64,000 nt of DNA from contig NZ_JAHKSN010000015.1 of assembly GCF_018863415.1 (NCBI RefSeq), forward strand, positions 1-64,000. Reading direction: 5' to 3'. Origin of the DNA: Deinococcus aestuarii. Lineage in GTDB: Bacteria; Deinococcota; Deinococci; Deinococcales; Deinococcaceae. This document shows, piece by piece, positions 42,638 through 50,637 of the stretch. The translations under genes and the position numbers were made by a program. How positions within the stretch are numbered: position 1 is the stretch's first letter; each line of letters starts with the position of its first letter. Under the pieces are notes generated by a model. That model did no database searches. It had not been told where the DNA came from and worked only from the letters and a program-made list of their open reading frames with translations.

Positions 42638-42678
42638 GAGGGGCCGGGGCAAGGCAGGTCACCTCCCCCCGGCCCCTC
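42638..42678. repeat. Perfect 12-bp stem-loop between SBP and permease genes
   Basis: GAGGGGCCGGGG (42638-42649) and CCCCGGCCCCTC (42667-42678) pair perfectly around a 17-base loop. It lies just after the binding-protein stop, where such structures protect the upstream message from decay or attenuate transcription into the permeases. Confidence 0.65.
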
Positions 42679-42688
42679 CCCGGCCCGC

Positions 42689-43945
42689 TCACTTCATCAG
42701 GGCGTTCCAGGCGGTCGCGGCGTCGTTGAGCGCCTGCTGAGCACTCTTGCGGCCCAGGAAGGCAGCCTCGATGTTGTCGTCGAAGGCCTTGAACATGTCG
42801 GTGGGGTTTTTCAGGGGCGGAATCGCGGTCTTGAGGTTCGCCCCGTTCGCGCCGATCATGCCGGTCGCGCGCTCGATGGGGTCCTTGCTCGCCCGGGCCT
42901 GGGCGAAGTAGGGGTCGCGGTCGGAGCCCGCGGCGGTGGGCACCACGGGCACGATCTTGGCGAAGGCGACCTGATTGGCGCGGTTGGTCATGAAGCGGGC
43001 GAAGAGCAGCGCCTCCTTCGGGTGCGGGGCGGCCTTGGGCACCACGAGCGACATGCCGCCGCCCGCCTGGACCTTCCCCGCCCCGAGCGGCGCCGCCGTC
43101 ACCTGCGAGGCGGCGTAGATCGCCTTGTTGTTGTCGCGCACGCGGTTGAGCGCCTGCGGCCCGCCGATCACGGTGGCGAGCTTGCCCTGGGTGTACAGCT
43201 CCTGGCTGAGCTGGAAAGCCTCTTTGCGCAGCAGGTCCTGCGGGATCACGTCCGCCTTGTACAGGTCGATGTAGGACTGGAGGACCCGCGCGTGCGCCGG
43301 GGAGTTGAAGACGGCCTGATTGCCCCGGATCAGCGGCAGCCCCTCGTCCACGAAGACGCCCAGAAAGGTGCCGCCCTGGGGATCCTTGATGGCGGGGGCC
43401 CAGCCGTAGGCGCCGGTCCTGGCCTTGACCTGCTTGGCGAAGGCGACCATCTGCGCGGTCGTCTTGGGCAGGGCCGTGACGCCCGCCTTCTTCACGAGGT
43501 CGTTGTTGTAGGCCATGACGCCCGTGTTGAAGGAGGCGTACCACGGCAGGCCGTAGACCTTGCCGTTCACCGTGAAGTTGCCCAGCGAGTTGGGGTAGTA
43601 CAGCGTCTTCAGGCTGGGCCCGACCGCCGCGCCGAGGTCGGTGAGCAGGCCGCTGTCCGCCGCCTTCTGGGTGGACTCGACCCACAGGTTCACCACGTCG
43701 GGCGGGCTGCCGAGCGAGACGGCGGTAATGAACTCCTGCTCCAGGGTGCCCTGCTTGTCGATGTAATTGACCTTGATGCCCGGGTTCTGTTTCTCGAAGG
43801 CGGCGATCACACCCTTGATGTAGTCGTCGAACTTGGGGCTGAGGTAATACGTCCAGAAGTTGATCTGCACGGGCTGCTGGGCGTGCGCCACACCGAAGGC
43901 GGCGGCGCCGAGCGCCAGGGTCAGGGTCCGCAGGGCGTGTCTCAT
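42689..43945 (-). CDS. Carbohydrate ABC transporter substrate-binding protein (family 1)
   Basis: A 418-residue exported receptor with a Sec signal peptide cut after VAHAQ and the extracellular solute-binding family 1 fold: INFWTYYLSPKFDDYIKG, NPGIKVNYID, PDVVNLWVES, KVYGLPWYASFNTGVMAYN. The ATG follows CCAGGAGGCCCC. First gene of the importer operon with its own strong promoter. The ligand is a sugar or oligosaccharide; the GH3 gene divergent from it suggests an amino sugar or glucoside, which is only an inference. Confidence 0.92.
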   Translation of the reverse strand: MRHALRTLTLALGAAAFGVAHAQQPVQINFWTYYLSPKFDDYIKGVIAAFEKQNPGIKVNYIDKQGTLEQEFITAVSLGSPPDVVNLWVESTQKAADSGLLTDLGAAVGPSLKTLYYPNSLGNFTVNGKVYGLPWYASFNTGVMAYNNDLVKKAGVTALPKTTAQMVAFAKQVKARTGAYGWAPAIKDPQGGTFLGVFVDEGLPLIRGNQAVFNSPAHARVLQSYIDLYKADVIPQDLLRKEAFQLSQELYTQGKLATVIGGPQALNRVRDNNKAIYAASQVTAAPLGAGKVQAGGGMSLVVPKAAPHPKEALLFARFMTNRANQVAFAKIVPVVPTAAGSDRDPYFAQARASKDPIERATGMIGANGANLKTAIPPLKNPTDMFKAFDDNIEAAFLGRKSAQQALNDAATAWNALMK

Positions 43946-44060
43946 GGGGCCTCCTGGGAAAGAGGGCAGGAGGGGCCGACCCCGGTCCTCGCTGCGCTTC
44001 CCCGGAGGGGGTCCGGGCGCCCGTCGCCGCACCTGCACTTGTGATTTTGAGAACACTTCG

Positions 44061-44089
44061 ATGGTAGGCCGGGGTCCGGGGCTTGTCAA
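44061..44089 (-). promoter_or_regulatory. Strong sigma-70-type promoter for the sugar importer
   Basis: On the minus strand TTGACA (44089-44084), 17 bp, then TACCAT (44066-44061). This gives an untranslated leader of about 110 nt before the binding-protein ATG. The AT-rich stretch just downstream (44041-44060) is a good place for a repressor. Confidence 0.7.
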
Positions 44090-44154
44090 CGGGAAGGGGA
44101 ATTGACGCCGCGCCGCGCCCCTGGGAAGCTGGCCGGGCACAGCAAGGAGGAGGG

Positions 44155-44199
44155 ATGAACTTGCCCCAGCGATCCCCGGTTCCCGCCGCCCCGCCATGA
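44155..44199 (+). CDS. Possible 14-codon leader peptide coupled to the GH3 gene
   Basis: An ideal ribosome site (AAGGAGGAGGG) stands directly before ATG 44155. That frame codes MNLPQRSPVPAAPP and stops at TGA 44197, overlapping the GH3 ATG (ATGA). The GH3 gene has no ribosome site of its own, so it is probably translated by coupling from this leader. The peptide is proline-rich, which can slow ribosomes. Alternatively the site serves the GH3 gene through a sequencing frameshift. Confidence 0.45.
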   Translation: MNLPQRSPVPAAPP

Positions 44200-45665
44200 C
44201 GGGGGCCGCCCGCACCCTGATCGTCGATGTCCCCGGCCCGGACCTGACCCCGGCGCAGGGCCGCTTCCTGCGGGAGTACGGTTTCGGCGGCGTGTGCCTC
44301 TTCGCGCGCAACATCCGCACGCCGGAGCAGACCGCGCGGCTGATCCGCGACCTGCGGGACGCGCTGGGTGGGGGGGCCTGGATCGCCACCGACCAGGAGG
44401 GCGGGGCGGTGCTGCGGCGGCTGGACGTGCCTCTGCCGCCCGCACCCCTCGCGCTCGGCGTGATCGGGAGCGAGGACGCCGCGTGGGAGGCGGGGGCGGT
44501 CGCGGCGCGGGGACTGATCGAACTCGGGATCAACTGGGACTTCGCGCCCAGCCTGGACGTGAACGTGAACCCCGCCAACCCGGTCATCGGCGAGCGGGCC
44601 TTCGGGGCCAACCCTGATCTCGTCGCGCGGCTGGGGACCGCCTGGGCGCTGGGGCTGGAGGCGCAGGGGGTGATGGCCGCCGTGAAACACTTCCCCGGCC
44701 ACGGCGACACGCACCAGGACAGCCACCTCACCCTGCCGGTGGTGGACAAGCCCCTCGCGGCTCTGGAGGCGACCGAGTGGCTGCCCTTCCGCACGGCGGT
44801 CACGGCGGGCGTGGGAAGCGTGATGACCGCCCACATCGTCTACCCGGCGCTCGATCCGCACCGGCCCGCGACCCTCTCCCCCGCCCTGCTCACCGGGCTG
44901 CTGCGGGAACGCTGGGGCTACGGCGGGGTGGTGGTCACGGACGCGACCGACATGCGGGCCATCGCGGACCGCTCCCCCCACGGCGCGGCGGCCCCCCTCG
45001 CGCTCGCCGCCGGGGCCGACGCGGTGCTCAGTTGCGGACATGGGGAACTGCGAATTCACGCCGAGCACGCCCGGGCGCTCGAAGCCGCGCTGAGGGAAGG
45101 TTCGCTGGACGAGGCGCGTGTGGAGGAGGCAGGCTCCCGGCTGGAACGCGCGGCGCGGCGCTTTCCGGGGACGCCCCGGCCTTACACGGCAGATGAACGG
45201 GAGGCAGACGAGGCCAGCGTCGCCCGCTGGGCACGGGAGGCGCTGACCTTCCTCGGGGACGTGCCGCGCCTCTCCCCGGACGGGCCCGTGCTGCTCTACG
45301 CCCCGCGCACCGCCCCCGTCGGCGGGCCCTACGGGGACGCCCCGAGCGGCGAGGCGCTGGCGGACGCGCTGCGGACCCACTTTCCCCGCTTGCGGGTGGC
45401 CCTGCACGGGGCCGGGGCGCGAGAGCCCGACCCGTCCCTCCTCCGAACGTTTCCCGACGCGCCCGTCATCCTCGCCACCCTGGACCGCTGGGCCCCGCCC
45501 GCGTGGCAAGCCCAACTCGCCCCGACCTTACACGGACGAACCGCCGTGCATCTGGCCCTGTGGACGGTCCACCGCTTCGGGGACGCCGCGCTTCCCACGC
45601 TCGCCGCGCACGGATTCCGGGAGGTCAACCTGAGGGCGGCGGCCCGGGCGCTGGCGCGGGACTGA
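44196..45665 (+). CDS. Glycoside hydrolase family 3 (beta-N-acetylhexosaminidase/NagZ-like)
   Basis: A 489-residue cytoplasmic GH3 enzyme (no signal peptide). The N-terminal barrel holds ATDQEGGAVLRR, the NagZ-type loop KHFPGHGDTHQDSH with the His/Asp acid-base pair, and the nucleophile Asp in VVTDATDM. The C-terminal 150 residues form a second domain, as in longer NagZ-like proteins. It removes beta-linked N-acetylglucosamine or a related sugar. It is divergent from the sugar importer and may process what that system brings in. Confidence 0.88.
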   Translation: MTGAARTLIVDVPGPDLTPAQGRFLREYGFGGVCLFARNIRTPEQTARLIRDLRDALGGGAWIATDQEGGAVLRRLDVPLPPAPLALGVIGSEDAAWEAGAVAARGLIELGINWDFAPSLDVNVNPANPVIGERAFGANPDLVARLGTAWALGLEAQGVMAAVKHFPGHGDTHQDSHLTLPVVDKPLAALEATEWLPFRTAVTAGVGSVMTAHIVYPALDPHRPATLSPALLTGLLRERWGYGGVVVTDATDMRAIADRSPHGAAAPLALAAGADAVLSCGHGELRIHAEHARALEAALREGSLDEARVEEAGSRLERAARRFPGTPRPYTADEREADEASVARWAREALTFLGDVPRLSPDGPVLLYAPRTAPVGGPYGDAPSGEALADALRTHFPRLRVALHGAGAREPDPSLLRTFPDAPVILATLDRWAPPAWQAQLAPTLHGRTAVHLALWTVHRFGDAALPTLAAHGFREVNLRAAARALARD

Positions 45666-45696
45666 GGGGCGGCTCCCGTGCTAGGGTCGGCGCGGC

Positions 45697-45819
45697 ATGG
45701 CGAGACGGCGGCGGCGACAACGGTTCGCGTTCGGGTGGTTCAGTGTCTTCCTGCGGGTGACGCTGCTCGTTTTGGTCGTGTTGTGGGGACTGATGCTCTG
45801 GCAGTGGCTGGGCCGTTAA
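45697..45819 (+). CDS. 40-residue single-helix membrane protein
   Basis: A tiny frame beginning MARRRRRQRFAFGW and continuing as one hydrophobic helix (FLRVTLLVLVVLWGLMLW). The basic N-terminus should stay in the cytoplasm. TAGGGT nine bases before the ATG fits a leaderless start. Its stop interlocks with the convergent small gene within GTTAAC. No family recognised. Confidence 0.5.
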   Translation: MARRRRRQRFAFGWFSVFLRVTLLVLVVLWGLMLWQWLGR

Positions 45820-46004
45820 CGCGGGGTCAGGGCCCGCCGCGAGGGGGCCGGACGCCCGGCCGTCCGCTCCCAGGCGCGCTCCCCGGGGCCGCGATAGTCC
45901 TGCCCCGTCCACCAGAACCACCCGAGGTGGACGAGAAAGCCCAGCGCGATCAGGACCCCACCCCCGAACAGACCCGCGACGACGACGAGCAAGCTCTGCA
46001 ACAT
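45816..46004 (-). CDS. 62-residue membrane protein
   Basis: Starts MLQSLLVVVAGLFGGG, giving one long or two short hydrophobic helices (through VLIALGFLVHLGWFWW), then a polar, Arg-rich tail. Start placed at ATG 46004; another ATG in frame lies upstream but would prepend a Gly-rich segment. Convergent with the 40-residue membrane protein. Unknown function. Confidence 0.5.
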   Translation of the reverse strand: MLQSLLVVVAGLFGGGVLIALGFLVHLGWFWWTGQDYRGPGERAWERTAGRPAPSRRALTPR

Positions 46005-46155
46005 GGTCCACTGTCCCCCACCTCCCGCCCCGGTGTGTGAGAAACCCCTCATGAGCAACCTTCGCTCACCCCCCGCCCGCCTCCACCTGACCGGCCGGCG
46101 ACGGCCTGAGGAGGGGCGGACGCTCCCGCGCGCCGGGGCTGGCTATGCTGCGGGG

Positions 46156-47304
46156 GTGACGCTGCATAGGGCCGCCCGCACGCCGCCGCGCAGGCTGGCC
46201 GCCTCCGGGCTCGGGCTTTTTCTGCTGCTTGGGCTGGTCTATCCCGTCCTGGGCCCGGCGCTGCCGACCCTGAGCGGGCAGTTCGGGCTGAGTGCGACGG
46301 GCGCCTCGCTGCTGCTCAGCCTTAACTCGGCGGGGGCCTTTGCGGGCGTGCTGCTGGCGGGGGCCCTCTCGCGGCGCTGGTCGCCTCCCCGGCGCGCGAC
46401 GCTGGCGCTGGGCCTCCTGGCCGCCGGGGGCCTGGGGCTGGCCTTCGCCCCCGGCTTCGGGGTCGCGCTCGCCTTTGCGGGGCTGCTCGGGCTGGGCTTC
46501 GGGGTCCTCGACCTCACCACCAACGTCTGGATGTCCACGGGGTACGGCGAGCGCAGCGCCTCCATGCTCAACCTCCTCAGCGCGAGCTTCGGGGTCGGCG
46601 CCGTGCTCGCGCCCCTGGCGGTGGGGCTCGCGGGCGGCGACTTCCGCCTCCCCCTGCTCGGCTGCGCAGCTCTGGCCGCCGCGCTGCTTCCCCTGGTGCT
46701 GAGCCTGCGCCGGGTCAGCGGGCCGGACACCCCCGCCGCCCCCCCTTCAGCCCGGGCGACCGGGCGGGCCCGCCTGCTGCTGCCGGGCTTCGTGCTGCTG
46801 TTTCTGACCTACGTCGGGGTGGAGGGCGGCATCGGGGCGTGGGCGGTCACCCACCTGCAAGACGCGCTGGGGCTGAGCACGGCGGGGGCGGCGCCTCTCA
46901 CGTCGCTCTTCTGGGTGAGCTTCACGGCCGGGCGGCTGGTCTCGGCGGCGCTGGCCCTGCGCCTCCCGCCCGCGCGGCTGGTGACCCTCTCGCTGGGGCT
47001 GGCCGCCGCGAGCCTCGCCCTGGCGGCGGTGCCGGAGGCGGCCGGGGTGGCCTACGCGCTGACGGGCCTGTTCCTCGCGCCCGTGTTCACGACCGGGCTG
47101 GTGTGGCTGACCCGCACCCTGCCCACGGCGGGGGCCACGACCTCCGTCTTCGCCAGCGCGTTCCTCGGCCCGGTGGTCTTCTCGCCGGTCGTCGGCGCCT
47201 TCAAGGACGCCTTCGGCTGGCAGGCGATCCCCCTGACGCTGCTCGGCATCACCCTGCTGTGCCTCGGCGTCGCCCTCGGGCTGCGGCGCGCGCTGCGTTC
47301 GTGA
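46156..47304 (+). CDS. MFS transporter
   Basis: A 382-residue major facilitator with 12 hydrophobic segments; the loop after helix 2 (GALSRRWSPPRR) matches the MFS GxxxxRxGRR motif loosely. Start is GTG 46156, six bases after TATGCT, a leaderless pattern. Resembles FucP/YbjJ-type sugar or drug carriers, but the substrate is unknown. Confidence 0.85.
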   Translation: MTLHRAARTPPRRLAASGLGLFLLLGLVYPVLGPALPTLSGQFGLSATGASLLLSLNSAGAFAGVLLAGALSRRWSPPRRATLALGLLAAGGLGLAFAPGFGVALAFAGLLGLGFGVLDLTTNVWMSTGYGERSASMLNLLSASFGVGAVLAPLAVGLAGGDFRLPLLGCAALAAALLPLVLSLRRVSGPDTPAAPPSARATGRARLLLPGFVLLFLTYVGVEGGIGAWAVTHLQDALGLSTAGAAPLTSLFWVSFTAGRLVSAALALRLPPARLVTLSLGLAAASLALAAVPEAAGVAYALTGLFLAPVFTTGLVWLTRTLPTAGATTSVFASAFLGPVVFSPVVGAFKDAFGWQAIPLTLLGITLLCLGVALGLRRALRS

Positions 47305-47417
47305 GCGCCCTCAGCCGTCAGGGAAAAGAGGGGAGCCGCCTGCCGCCCCGGGCGGCTCGCCCTTTTGACCGGAGCGGAGGGCTGACCGCCTGCCACCCAC
47401 CGGGGCTCCGGGCGGCG

Positions 47418-48353
47418 TCAGTGCCCCTTCTTCGGCAGGAAGTGCGTGACCGCCACGATCACGGCGCCCAGGAGCACGCCGATCAGCGCGGAGCCCAGCG
47501 TCTCCACGAGCCACTCGGCGAAGCCCGACAGGGCGCCCGGCACCGCGTGGCCCACGGCCAGGGCGTCCTCGTGCAGGGCGTGGGCGAGGCCGCCGAAGCC
47601 GAATTCCTCCAGGCCGACGAGGATGATGTGCCCGCCGACCCACAGCATGGCGGCGGTGCCGACGACGGAGAGCACCGACAAGACGGCGGGCATCGCGCGC
47701 ACCAGCCCGCGCCCGAGCGGGCGGGCGGGTCCGTCGCCGTTCGCCAGCCGCAGGCCGAGGTCGTCCATCTTCACGATCAATCCGACCACCCCGTACACCA
47801 GCGCGGTGATCAGGAGCGCGACGACCACGAGGATCACGGCGCGCAGGGCGAAGGGCTGATCGGCGACCTCCGCCAGCGAGATCGCCATGATCTCCGCCGA
47901 GAGGATGAAATCGGTGCGGATCGCTCCTGAGACCATCTGCTCCTCGTGCGCCTGGCTCGACTGCCTGGCCGCGTCCTCGTGGGTCGTCTCGGGGTGGCCC
48001 ACGACCGCCTCGTAGAGCTTCTCGGCGCCCTCGAAACACAGGTAGGCCGCGCCCACCATCAGGATCGGGGTGATCGCCCACGGCAGGAACTGGCTGAGCA
48101 GCAGCGCCACCGGGAGGATGAACACCACCTTGTTGCGCAGCGAGCCCCGCGCGATGCGCCAGATGATCGGCAGCTCGCGCTCGGGCGAGAAGCCCGTGAC
48201 ATACCGCGGCGTGACGGCGGTGTCGTCCACGACCACACCGACGGCCTTGGCGCCCGCCTTGCCCGCCGCCGCGCCGATGTCGTCGATGGAGGCGGCGGCG
48301 AGCCGGGCGATGGCCGCCACATCGTCGAGCAGGGCGACGAGGCCGCCGCTCAT
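47418..48353 (-). CDS. DUF808 (YedI-like) inner-membrane protein
   Basis: A 311-residue membrane protein with the DUF808 opening MSGGLVALLDDVAAIARLAA, the VVVDDTAVTPRYVTGFSPERE block and KTDFILSAEI-like RTDFILSAEIMAI segment, plus about six helices. YedI homologues are uncharacterised. Start ATG 48353. Convergent with the MFS gene. Confidence 0.85.
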   Translation of the reverse strand: MSGGLVALLDDVAAIARLAAASIDDIGAAAGKAGAKAVGVVVDDTAVTPRYVTGFSPERELPIIWRIARGSLRNKVVFILPVALLLSQFLPWAITPILMVGAAYLCFEGAEKLYEAVVGHPETTHEDAARQSSQAHEEQMVSGAIRTDFILSAEIMAISLAEVADQPFALRAVILVVVALLITALVYGVVGLIVKMDDLGLRLANGDGPARPLGRGLVRAMPAVLSVLSVVGTAAMLWVGGHIILVGLEEFGFGGLAHALHEDALAVGHAVPGALSGFAEWLVETLGSALIGVLLGAVIVAVTHFLPKKGH

Positions 48354-48488
48354 CGGGCGTTCCCGGTGAGGGGGCGGGGAGGGAGAGAGCAGCGGAGACC
48401 AACGCAGGGGTACCAGGGGGCCATCAGGGTTCCAGCCTAGCAAGCCCGGCCGGGGTCCTTCCCCTGGGCGTGCCTTATGCTGGAACCC

Positions 48489-48866
48489 GTGAGCTTTGGC
48501 CGCCTGCTGCTGTGGGGCATGGGGACCGCCTTGCTGCTCCAGGGCCTGGCCTTCGCGCTGGATTTCGGGTGGGGCGCCGCGCTGGGCCTGGGGCTGGCCG
48601 GGCTGGCCCTCGGCCACCTGCTCGCCCCCGGCCTGCGCGCGACCGAGGGGCGGCGGACGGGCGCTTTCCTCTTCAACCTCGCGGCGGTGCTGGGCGACCT
48701 CGCGCTCGACAGCCCCCACACCGGCGCGCTGTGCATCGTCACCTCCGCCGTCGTCGTGATGCTCCTGTGGGAGGAAGAAGGCCCCCACCTGCGGCGGCGC
48801 GTGCGGGAAGAGTGGCGCAAGCGGGCCCCGCGCCTCGCGCGCCCGGTGATCTCGCTGCCCTCCTGA
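48489..48866 (+). CDS. Small membrane protein of unknown function
   Basis: About 125 residues with three or four hydrophobic helices (LLLWGMGTALLLQGLAF, AALGLGLAGLALGHLL, TSAVVVMLLW) and a basic tail (HLRRRVREEWRKRAPRL). An in-frame ATG lies at 48477, but it is inside TATGCT, which looks like the -10 box of a leaderless GTG start seven bases later, so I use GTG 48489. Divergent from the DUF808 gene. Confidence 0.65.
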   Translation: MSFGRLLLWGMGTALLLQGLAFALDFGWGAALGLGLAGLALGHLLAPGLRATEGRRTGAFLFNLAAVLGDLALDSPHTGALCIVTSAVVVMLLWEEEGPHLRRRVREEWRKRAPRLARPVISLPS

Positions 48867-48912
48867 GCCGGGTGGGCTGGGGAAAACGGGGCGCAGGCCA
48901 CCGGGCAGTTCT

Positions 48913-48941
48913 TTGACTTTTCCCAGGCCCGAGAGTACGCT
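48913..48941 (+). promoter_or_regulatory. Sigma-70-type promoter of the second sugar importer
   Basis: TTGACT, 17 bp, TACGCT. About 230 nt of leader follow before the binding-protein ATG, containing the dyads listed next. Confidence 0.6.
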
Positions 48942-48955
48942 CGTCGCACCTGAGT

Positions 48956-49039
48956 TGAACGTTCAGATTCCCAGTGTTCGGGAATAGGGAGCGTGCCGGA
49001 GCGTCATTCCCGCAAGTCATTCCTTCCGCGCCGGGAATG
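48956..49039. promoter_or_regulatory. Operator region: one TGAACGTTCA palindrome and two ATTCCC/GGGAAT dyads
   Basis: TGAACGTTCA at 48956-48965 is a perfect 10-bp palindrome. ATTCCC-N7-GGGAAT follows at 48967-48985. CATTCCCG (49005-49012) and CGGGAATG (49032-49039) repeat the same arms with a wider gap. All lie just after the promoter, where a repressor of a sugar operon would act. The rest of 48867-49178 shows no gene. Confidence 0.5.
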
Positions 49040-49178
49040 TTCTCTCGTGTCGGAGCCGCGCCCGCGTGACGCTCTGCCCTGGCCCCGGGAACGACACCCT
49101 CACCGGGACCTGGCGCTCCACGGGCCCCGCCCTCTTCACGCCGTCTGCCACCACCCTTCTCGCCCCTCTGGAGGCCCC

Positions 49179-50453
49179 ATGCGTAAACTGACCCTGCTCT
49201 CCGCCCTCGCCCTCGGCTCGGCCGCCGCCGCGCAGGGGCAGAACCTCTCGGGCACGGTGACCGTCTGGTCGTGGGACGTGGCCGCCAAGGCGCTGCAAAG
49301 CACGGTGCCGGGCTTCAACAAGAAATACCCCAACGTGAAGGTCAACGTGGTGGACCTCGGCAACCAGAACGTGTACGACCGGGGGCTGGCGGGCTGCGCG
49401 GCGGGCGGGGCCGACCTCCCCGACGTGTACTCCATCGAGAACAACGAGGCCGAGGTCTTCTGGGCGCGCTTTCCCGACTGCTTCACCGACCTGAACACGC
49501 TGGGCGCGGACCGGCTGGTGCAAAATTTCCCGGCCTTCAAGTGGACGGAGCTCACCGCGAACGGCAGAAGATACGCGATGCCCTGGGACTCGGGCCCGGT
49601 CGTGATGTTCTACCGCCGGGACCTCTACCAGCAGGCGGGAGTCAACCCGGCCACGATCAACACCTGGGACGACTTTATCGCGGCGGGGCGGAAGATGAAC
49701 GCCAAGTTCGGGAACGGCGTCAAGATGGCGACGATCTCCAACGGGCAGGACGACGAGTGGTTCCGGATGCTCGCCAACCAGAACGGCTGTTTCTACTTCG
49801 ACAACGAGGCCAGGCAGGTCACGGTCGCCCGGCCGGGCTGCGTCGCGGCGCTCAACACCATCAAGCGGCTCTACGACGCGAATGTGGTGGCGACGGGCGA
49901 CTGGGGCGGGCAGATCACGAACATCAAGGCCGGGAAGACGGCGGGCGCGATGTTCGGCGCGTGGTACGAGGGCACCGTCCGCACGAACGCCCCCGACCAG
50001 CGCGGCAAGTGGGGCGTGTTCCCGATGCCCGCCAGCCGCGTGGGCGGCGTGCGCGCGGCCAATCTCGGCGGCAGCGCCCTCGCCATTCCGAGCGCCAGCC
50101 GCAACAAGGCCGCCGCCTACGCCTTCCTCCAGCACGCGCTGGGCACCACCGACGGGCAGGTCACCATGCTCAAGTCGCAGGGGCTGGTGCCGAGCCTGCT
50201 CGCCGCGACCCGCGACCCCTACGCCGCGCAGCCGCAGGCCTACTGGGGCAACCAGCGCATCTGGCAGACGGTCCTGAACACCCTCGGCGACGTGCCCCAG
50301 GCGCGCGGCACCCAGTACTTCCAGGACGCCCGGCAGGTCATGATCGTCGTGCAGTCGGACTTCGTGAAGGGCCGCTACAAGACGGCCCAGGAGGCTTTGA
50401 ACGACGCCGCCCGCAAGATCAGCAGCGCGACGGGCCTGCCGGTGGCACGCTAG
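49179..50453 (+). CDS. Carbohydrate ABC transporter substrate-binding protein (family 1)
   Basis: A 424-residue exported sugar receptor: signal peptide cut after AAAQ, then GTVTVWSWDVAAKAL, YPNVKVNVVD, GRRYAMPWDSGPVVMFY and INTWDDFIAAG. The ATG follows CTGGAGGCCCC. It starts the second CUT1 importer operon (SBP, MalF, MalG). The alpha-mannosidase downstream hints at mannosides as ligands; that is inference from neighbourhood. Confidence 0.92.
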   Translation: MRKLTLLSALALGSAAAAQGQNLSGTVTVWSWDVAAKALQSTVPGFNKKYPNVKVNVVDLGNQNVYDRGLAGCAAGGADLPDVYSIENNEAEVFWARFPDCFTDLNTLGADRLVQNFPAFKWTELTANGRRYAMPWDSGPVVMFYRRDLYQQAGVNPATINTWDDFIAAGRKMNAKFGNGVKMATISNGQDDEWFRMLANQNGCFYFDNEARQVTVARPGCVAALNTIKRLYDANVVATGDWGGQITNIKAGKTAGAMFGAWYEGTVRTNAPDQRGKWGVFPMPASRVGGVRAANLGGSALAIPSASRNKAAAYAFLQHALGTTDGQVTMLKSQGLVPSLLAATRDPYAAQPQAYWGNQRIWQTVLNTLGDVPQARGTQYFQDARQVMIVVQSDFVKGRYKTAQEALNDAARKISSATGLPVAR

Positions 50454-50458
50454 GGCGC

Positions 50459-50485
50459 TCGGCACCGCGGGGCGCCGTGCCGAGT
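50459..50485. repeat. Stem-loop between SBP and permease genes
   Basis: CTCGGCAC (50459-50466) and GTGCCGAG (50478-50485) pair around a GC-rich loop six bases after the binding-protein stop. Same position as the stem-loop in the first sugar operon. The remaining 150 bases to the permease start contain no gene. Confidence 0.6.
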
Positions 50486-50637
50486 GGGGCGAAGCCTCCC
50501 CCCTGCCCCGAAGGAGACGCTGCTCGCGGGGTGACAATGTTCCGGCTGACGCCCCCATGAAGACAGACGACCCGGGGCGGGGGGAGAGGGGCCCGCGCGG
50601 TTCCCGCCACCCCGCCCCGCCGCCCTGAGGTGGACCC

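Noticed and set aside
42390..45515. Minus-strand open frame of over 1000 codons across the sugar operon and the GH3 gene
   Set aside because: It spans genes in other frames and on both strands and has no domain signature; a by-product of GC-rich codon use.
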